A DNA stretch of 64,000 nt, taken from NCBI GenBank assembly GCA_963920575.1, contig OY986972.1, positions 7,762,010 through 7,826,009 of the forward strand, written 5' to 3'. Position numbers and translations under genes: made by a program. Shown here piece by piece: positions 58,011-64,000 of this stretch. The first letter of the stretch is position 1. Each line of letters begins with the position of its first letter. The notes below the pieces were generated by a model. That model saw only the letters and a list, made by a program, of their open reading frames with translations, searched no databases and was not told where the DNA came from. Origin of the DNA: Narthecium ossifragum. Its lineage: Eukaryota; Streptophyta; Magnoliopsida; Dioscoreales; Nartheciaceae.

Positions 58011-58860
58011 CGCTTCCGATGGTGATGAGACGTTGGAGCGTTGTGAGGACGTTGTAGGTGACGGTGTAGACAGGTGGTGGCGCTGGATCTAATTAAGAGG
58101 GGTGATGGAGCATGGGTGGAGCTTCACGACACGGGGTGACCGAGTGGGCTGAGCGGACCTGGGAGCGGCGTCGAGCGTTTTCAGGGAGGGCGAAGTCGTT
58201 GGAGTGCAAGGGACCTCGCCGGGTTCCACGTAGGCTCCGGAGAAGGTACAAGGGACCTCGTCGGGTTCGACATGCATGACAAGAGCTCCTTTGTGAACAC
58301 CATGTGCCCCTGCCTCGCCGGGTCCCCTCATCCACCGCACGGAGACTACCCTTGCTCAGCGCCCCATCTCTCTTACAACCTCCACCGCCTTCCACACCGC
58401 CCGATCCTAGCCCCTACCTCTTCGCCGCGCCCAAGCTTCACCGACCTCTCCATCGTCTACGACGCTCACAACACCTTCGTCCACGACGCCCTTCGTCCAC
58501 GACGCCCTACGACGCTCACAACACCTTCGTCCACGACGCCCTTCGTCCACGACGCCGGCCCCGCCAAGCTTTCCACAACAACATTTTTCTTCGCCGGCCT
58601 CGAGTCTCTCCCTCCTGTTCCACCCTGTCGTCGGTCGCCCCAATCCAGCCACCTCGTCGCCAATGGCCTCGATCCACCCGATCGCCTCGGAAGAAGAGGG
58701 ACGGACCGGCTCTACGGAGGAGTGTCGTTGCGGTGAGGAGGGGCTCGGATCCGGTGAGTGATGGGTTTGCCACCCCCGCCCTGCCGGATTGCGTGGTGGT
58801 GGTGGTCGTCCGGTGCGAGAGAGGGGCTTGGATCCGACGAGGATGATTTAAAAAAAAAAA
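58011..58860. other. GC-rich interior of the hAT-like element with 50-bp tandem repeat
   Basis: GC-rich, exon-like composition with several overlapping frames on both strands (58272-58736, 58304-58846, 58089-58395), none with a domain I recognise. A 50-bp unit starting GACGCTCACAACACCTTCG is tandemly repeated at 58461 and 58511. A captured gene fragment is possible but cannot be identified. Confidence 0.5.
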
Positions 58861-59042
58861 AAGAATTGGGTCCGGTCTCCAAACCGGGCAAGGTCATACC
58901 TGGGTCGGACCAATTGGAAGGTCTATTGGGCCCGGCACTGGCCCAGCCCGGTCCAGATGCTTACAAGGGATGGACTGGGTATTGCCTCCAACCTGGCCCC
59001 GCCCGGTTTATCGAACTGGGCCAGCCCGGTTGGACACCCCTA

Positions 59043-59397
59043 TCCATAAGTACTGGTATAAGATGACAAAACAATATTTTATTTATGAACAATTGTACAT
59101 CATAGCACGAAACTCTAACCATGAAACTAAGAAATATTTCGAATCCGCTCAATACTTCTCTTCACGATGAGTGGCATCGAGACACTGTTATTGCTTTTCA
59201 TCGACCATTTTCCAAGATATTTAGTACCTTAGTGTTTGTGGTGTGCTTAAACTGTCATGCACAAAATACTTATTTACCACAATTTTATTAACTATTTCCA
59301 AAACTTACTATTTCTTAAAAAAGTTTGAGGGACCATTTCAACTCATATGTATCAAATTATGTTAGGTTGACAAGACGCGCGATATGTCTGCCACAAG
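59043..59397. other. AT-rich spacer, nothing recognised
   Basis: No frame longer than about 60 codons with plausible composition and no repeat. It includes the left copy of the hAT target duplication (59390-59397). Confidence 0.5.
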
Positions 59398-59821
59398 TAG
59401 GGGTGAGCAAAACCAAATCGAACTTTTAGAACCGAACAGAACCGAACTGAACAATTCGGTTCGGTTTTTCGGTATATTCGGTTCGGTTCGGTTTTTTTTT
59501 TGTCAAAAATTCGGTATTCGGTTCGGTTTCGGTTTTTATTTTTAAAATTCGGCAAATACCGAAATACCGAAATTTTTAAAGTTATATACCTTATTTCAGT
59601 TCGGTTTTATATTGTAAGTAAAAAACTACGAATTATTTCGGTTTTTTTGGTTCGGTTCGGTTTTTACATGAATTCGGTTCGGTTCGGTTTTTAAGTTAGT
59701 GTACCGAATTAATTCGGTTCGGTTTGGTTCGGTTTTATGCACTAATTCGGTTCGGTTTTTTAAATTATGGTATTTCGGTATTCGGTATTTCGGTTCGGTA
59801 TGTACCGAATTCTCACCCCTA
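59398..59821. mobile_element. hAT MITE with GGTTCGG/CCGAACC arrays (424 bp)
   Basis: Inverted ends TAGGGGTGAG and CTCACCCCTA are flanked by a perfect 8-bp duplication GCCACAAG (59390-59397 and 59822-59829), diagnostic of hAT insertion. The left end holds a few CCGAACNGAAC units and the rest repeated TTCGGTTCGGTT units, so it can fold on itself. It encodes no transposase. Hydrophobic frames across it are composition artefacts. Confidence 0.93.
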
Positions 59822-59894
59822 GCCACAAGCTAGTTCCAACTCCACAGAGTGCAAATTATGATATTGGCTTTCTTTTTTCTAACATATCGATCAC

Positions 59895-61270
59895 TGATCG
59901 TTCACAAAGCAATGTCGTTAAAGCGTAGCAAACCTCAATCAAATTAATCATTATTCTACTACTAAACTATAGTATAGAATAGTTGAGAAGTCCGAATTCG
60001 AACCACAGGGAATTTATAAGAAAAGATTGAAATCAATTCTCAAAACCCTAAATCTAAGAAAAAGGAATCAAAGATGGAATTTAATTATCTAAACTGACTA
60101 AGAAATGAAATAAAAAGTTGATCTATTCGAATCAATGAAGTAGTTATTTAGGAATTACTCAATACGTCCTAGTTTCGTTATTAGTCTTCTTTAGTTATCA
60201 TCATGTTCCCTTCTCTCAACATTATTGATCATATGACTATAAGCTCACAAGAATCTCTAAAAGAAAGTTAATGTTCCCTACGACATGACATATCTTCGCT
60301 TGGCATAGATCGTCTTCGGTCCTACAATTATCTTAAATTATATTACCCCTAATGATCTTGGTACAACCTATCTTCGCTCAGCATACCCTATCTCAAATGC
60401 AAATCAAAAACTTCAGGAAACCATCTCATCAATTTGTACAAACAATCACAGAAAGCTTGCATGACTGAAAGTAATTCAAGGGAGATCTGCTCCTTCAAAT
60501 CTCTAATCAATATAACCATATTTACGAGATCATGCATCGGGAAGTTCACAAGAATCAAACTAAAGAAAGACCAAAACTAAACTAGAGTTTCATGATATCT
60601 CTAAGTATAAGAAGTTAGCCACTCATCTTGTGAATAAAGGCCGTCAGATTGGGGGAGAAAGCCATCGCCATTCGCACCCTCGTCGTCTCCTCTTTCCTTC
60701 TCCAAAGATAGTCAAAAAGATGATAAACTTGGCCTGTAATAGCCTTATTTATAGCTGCAACCCCGGAATAAGGTTAATGAATCATAACTGAACTTAAACT
60801 CAGATTTTCCTAATTTTCCGTGCTAGTGACGTCAGCGGAGTGATCGATCGGACTCATTTTCAATCCATCGGACCAGTCAGCTTGGCTAGGTCAGTTTATG
60901 CCACATCAGGTATTTATTTTTTCAGCTTTTCAAATTTCAGTTTTCATAGATCTGATTTTGCTTCAAAACCGGTGCCAATGTATAGAGAATCTCAAAAGTC
61001 TTCAACATGAAAGTTGTAGCTCTTCAAGTCTTCTTTCATCTCCCAGAATTTCAAAATTGTTAGATTTTTCTATGAATTCTAATGATTTATTTCCAAACAT
61101 TCGATAAAGCAGTCTTTTATAAAATTTAGTAATTTTTGGTCAAATTTATTATATTTCTTCTCAAATCCTACTTAAATCTGAAATCAAACAATAATATATC
61201 AAATACAACTATTCTTAAGCTCATGAAGATAATTTAAAGGGTTTAATTATGCATAATTCATGTCTCATCA
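59895..61270 (-). mobile_element. Family B-related solo LTR, reversed (1376 bp)
   Basis: On the plus strand it runs from TGATCGTTCACAAAGC to CATGTCTCATCA. The flanks ATCAC (59890-59894) and ATCAT (61271-61275) form a 5-bp duplication with one transition. A TATA-like TTATTTATAG (minus strand) lies near 60750. A copy of the ATCGATCGGACTC palindrome occurs near 60842. Confidence 0.85.
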
Positions 61271-61275
61271 ATCAT

Positions 61276-61783
61276 ACAAAAGACTTTAAAGAAAAAACAC
61301 CTCTTGTATTAATAGACTATATTATTTGATTATGAAAAGTAGATGGTTTATTTGGCAAAGCCCCAAATCTTTCTAGAAGCACTTGTATTTTGCCTTTTTT
61401 TCTGTTCATTTGTCTCATTCTTGCCAAGACCATTATGAATGTTAACTTGATCCGCTTGTTGCGCTTTCTTCTTCTGTTGCTTTTTCCCCCCTCTTTTGTG
61501 GCATGCATGATAGCATGAAACCAAAATCTCTGATGATATCAGACCTCAATGCAATATGTGTTTTGACACTAGTGGTCGGTCATTAATTGTTGTTTATTGG
61601 AAATCCTAATTATTACATGCGGATTATATATCAAAACAACCTGAAAAAAGTAAAGATAGTCTGCAATTAAGGAGAAATCCAATCAATAAAAGACTTCTTG
61701 TGAATTGTCTGAAAACTCAATGTACGTGAGATGACCAGCCCAAAAACTATCTAAAGAAAGCTGAGGAAAGGCAAAAAAAAAAA
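61276..61783. other. 3' flank of the second transporter gene
   Basis: AT-rich, with no domain. It presumably contains the 3' UTR of the gene ending at 61784. The minus frame at 61317-61508 is basic and unrecognised. Confidence 0.5.
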
Positions 61784-62242
61784 TTATCTAGAAGCCCCAA
61801 GCTCAATCTTCTTAACTCTATCATCATCCTCATCCTCCATGTATCTCTTCCAGTACCAGTGCTGCTTCCAGACCCTGTCAGTCATCTCATCAATAGGAAC
61901 ATTCTTGGTCTCAGGCAGCAAGAACACCACAAAGAGCGCCATGACCACGATCCACGCCGCGAAGAAGAAGAAGATCCCTGCCTTCATGTGGCACAGCATG
62001 GAGAGGAAGGCCTGCGCAATTAGGAAGGTGAAGAGCATGTTGGAGCTGACCGCAAAGGCGAACCCGGCCGTCCGAGTCTCCAATGGGAAGGTCTCGCTGG
62101 GGATCAGCCAGCCCAGAGGCCCCCATGACCAGGCGAAGCCGGCGACGTAGGTGCACACAAGCACCACCACCCAAACAGCGACCTTCGGATCTATGAGGTT
62201 GTTAGCTTTGAGATATATCTGCAAAATGATTCCTATTGCACC
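61784..62242 (-). CDS. Last exon of a second monosaccharide/H+ symporter gene (STP/MST), partial
   Basis: Exactly 459 bp, the same length as the last exon of the gene at 53437 and spliced at the same codon (AG|GGT GCA ATA). It encodes the C-terminal 152 residues with the last membrane helices: [52 protein letters not shown] and [17 protein letters not shown], ending GASR. By eye it is about 80-85% identical to its neighbour; the acidic tail [10 protein letters not shown] differs. The stop is at 61784-61786. No earlier exon is found between 62243 and 64000, so the preceding intron is at least 1.76 kb against 108 bp in the neighbour. Exons 1 and 2 must lie to the right. If they exist the gene may be intact; nothing in this exon is broken. 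Confidence 0.88.
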   Translation of the reverse strand, partial: GAIGIILQIYLKANNLIDPKVAVWVVVLVCTYVAGFAWSWGPLGWLIPSETFPLETRTAGFAFAVSSNMLFTFLIAQAFLSMLCHMKAGIFFFFAAWIVVMALFVVFLLPETKNVPIDEMTDRVWKQHWYWKRYMEDEDDDRVKKIELGASR

Positions 62243-64000
62243 CTACAATGTGAAAAGAGAACCAAGATCATTCAGTGCATACATATATAGTACTAAATAC
62301 TAGTAAGAGATTGCTATATATATCCTTGTGAACAATGATGTTATATTTAGAAATAAGACAAAAATAAGGGTTTTGCACATATATATAGCTCTCAAAAATT
62401 ATGTATAGACCCTTTCCAAATCATAGATATAATTGCATATATACCCTTCAAAATATCTTGTTTTATTTGAACAATGATGTCATATATCAACCTTATAAGG
62501 AGCAGTTTCGGTTAATCCATATCCCTAATTATGTATATATCAACCTTATATATATTCCCTAATTATGTATATATCAACCTTATATATATTCCCTAATTAT
62601 GTATATATCAACCTTATAATTATGTATTAATCCATATCCCCTAAGTTTCTTTATATATATTCCCTAAGTTTGCTTTATATAAAGCTGCATTAATTCATAT
62701 CAACCTAAGTTCTATTAATATTATCTTATGCTAAGACTTATATTATTATTTTATATACCCTAAGTTTTATTGGCTATGTTTTATGGTGGCAGTGAACAAA
62801 AAGTTATGACCAACCTTCGAACCTTGAACCACCTACGGGTCAACACAGCCATCTAACCAGACAAACTACAGGGAGTTTGTTAAAATTTTATATTAGCAAT
62901 AACTAAAAACTATGTTAAGGGCACAGGTGAGTACTAGTCATATATATTGAGCAATGAATGTCATACTTAGAGAGAAGATAAAGAATGGGGGTTTTGCATA
63001 TATAGCTCTCAAAATTATGTAAAGACCCTTGCAAATCACAGATATAACTGCATATATACCCTTCAAAATATTCCTGTTTTGCACATGCGTTTTGCATATA
63101 AGTCCTTCCCTTGGACCATTTTAAGTAATGACCCAAAATATGCATATGTCATCGTAACAAGTGGACTTGAGTATCCAAGAGAAAAGAACGTAAATTAATT
63201 AACGACTAGAAATAACCATGTGGCTATAATGACGAGAATATTATTTACTACTTTACAAGTAATTTGAGATGATTTGCTTTTCAGATATTTTCTTAATTAT
63301 TTGTAATTCAAATTAATGATCACAGCTTTCAATGAACTTTTAGTGAAAGGAAAATATATACATATTGAAATATATAGAATTTTGGAGATTATATATGTAA
63401 CTAGTATATTGCCCGTGCCCTGGCATAGTCGTTTTAAGTCGGACATTATTTTCCTAATTTTCAAACAAATAGTTTTAATAACTACTTGCTCTAATATGAA
63501 ACATTATTTCCCAAAATTTTCAAACGGATGGTTTTAATATGCTAATAACTACTCCATGTAAATTTTCAAATGGACGATTTTAATAACTACCGTCCCTCTA
63601 AATATGTGGCTATTTGAACCCTCAAATTTAATTTTTAAACCGAATTAAATAATAGCTTAATTATCCAACATGACAAACCAGGGTTAACCCAATGATCTTA
63701 TATACAAATAGACTAGTGGGGTCCCCTGTCACTTGACAGGGTAACCACCATTTCCCCTCATAACTCCCCACTAACCCCTCCTAACTCCCCCCTCCCCCAC
63801 TACTACCCCTCCACATCAGCAGCCACATATGATATATATGCCATGTAGGACGCCAGTTAGGACAAGCCAAAAAATGCACTTCTTAACCATCCTGCTATAT
63901 AAGGATGATTTATAAGCTTGATGAGAGAACTTACACAGTTTTTTTTTTTTTTTTTTTGATAAGCAACAAGAGGGAAAAGGGAAGAAGGGATATATAAGAA
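62243..64000. other. Long intron (or truncated gene flank) of the second transporter, with repeats
   Basis: There is no exon-like sequence. Two direct copies of a roughly 115-bp segment containing GCATATATACCCTTCAAAAT lie at about 62350-62465 and 62965-63080. A tandem repeat with ATTATGTATATATCAACCTT occupies about 62520-62620. An ACTAGTATATTGCCCGTGCC block (63401-63420), a pyrimidine-rich segment (63735-63825) and a run of about 18 T (63941-63958) suggest further small transposons. Confidence 0.6.

Larger units (their letters stand above)
56295..59042. mobile_element. hAT-like element with GGCCCGG-rich ends, containing a family B LTR
   Basis: It begins TAGGGGTGTTC and ends GGACACCCCTA, a short imperfect inverted repeat. 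Flanks AACATAAG (left) and TCCATAAG (right) match at six of eight bases, as in a decayed 8-bp hAT duplication. Both subterminal regions (56310-56500 and 58865-59030) are packed with GGCCCG/CGGGCC motifs in opposite orientation. No transposase is seen. The family B LTR at 56568-58010 is nested inside. The outer boundaries are an inference. Confidence 0.55.

Noticed and set aside
58272..58846. Protein-coding gene in the GC-rich stretch
   Set aside because: Several frames overlap on both strands, are Pro/Arg/Ser-rich and contain a tandem repeat. No domain, promoter or splice structure is visible.
63395..63960. Helitron end near ACTAGTATATTGCCCGTGCC
   Set aside because: I cannot show the required 5' TC, 3' CTRR hairpin and AT insertion together in the window.

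Overview
The window is nuclear DNA of a flowering plant. Two sugar-transporter genes of the plant STP/MST family, Athila-type Ty3/gypsy retrotransposons with a tRNA-Asp type primer-binding site, an L1 LINE carrying an RNase H domain, a Mutator-like element and hAT-type elements all point that way. The strongly GC-rich transporter exons hint at a monocot, but the species cannot be named from the sequence. Nothing bacterial, organellar or CRISPR-like is present.

Layout. Bases 1-52200 are almost entirely nested transposable elements. Three LTR families dominate; I call them A, B and C. Family A (Athila-like, LTR about 1.5-1.6 kb, starting TGATGAGTGCATG) has one near-complete copy at 35256-45273, a 3' end at 19629-21795 and a truncated piece at 1-1160. 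Family B (Athila-like, LTR about 1.3 kb, starting TGATGAGTCA) has a large decayed copy at 1509-17580 and fragments at 18344-19628, 26530-28998, 56568-58010 and 59895-61270. Family C is seen only as five solo LTRs of 2.1-2.9 kb (2552-5235, 10083-12171, 22089-26257, 29004-31304, 47066-49482), each bounded by TG..CA and a recognisable 5-bp target duplication. Two are nested in element B, one in a LINE. One has itself been hit, 13 bp from its end, by a 1.3-kb MULE with 114-bp inverted repeats, a perfect 9-bp target duplication and what looks like a captured first coding exon. A 5S-rRNA-derived (Cassandra-like) segment lies between A and B pieces at 1161-1508.

Bases 53437-64000 are the gene-bearing end. 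A complete three-exon monosaccharide/H+ symporter gene (514 codons) lies on the minus strand at 53437-55197. The last exon of a second, tandem copy lies at 61784-62242; its upstream intron runs off the right edge. Between them are an hAT-like composite element, a GGTTCGG-rich hAT MITE with a perfect 8-bp duplication and a family-B solo LTR.

The most unusual signal is shared by all three LTR families. Each carries a cluster of 10-16 bp palindromes centred on ATCGAT or GTCGAC. Within one copy the palindromes tend to share the same arms, while a related copy carries different arms at homologous positions (CCGATCGATCGG versus AAGGATCGATCCTT in family A). The arms therefore seem to change in concert and keep their symmetry. 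The retrotransposon reading frames are dead; most of their stop codons can be explained by C-to-T or G-to-A transitions, as expected of long-methylated DNA.
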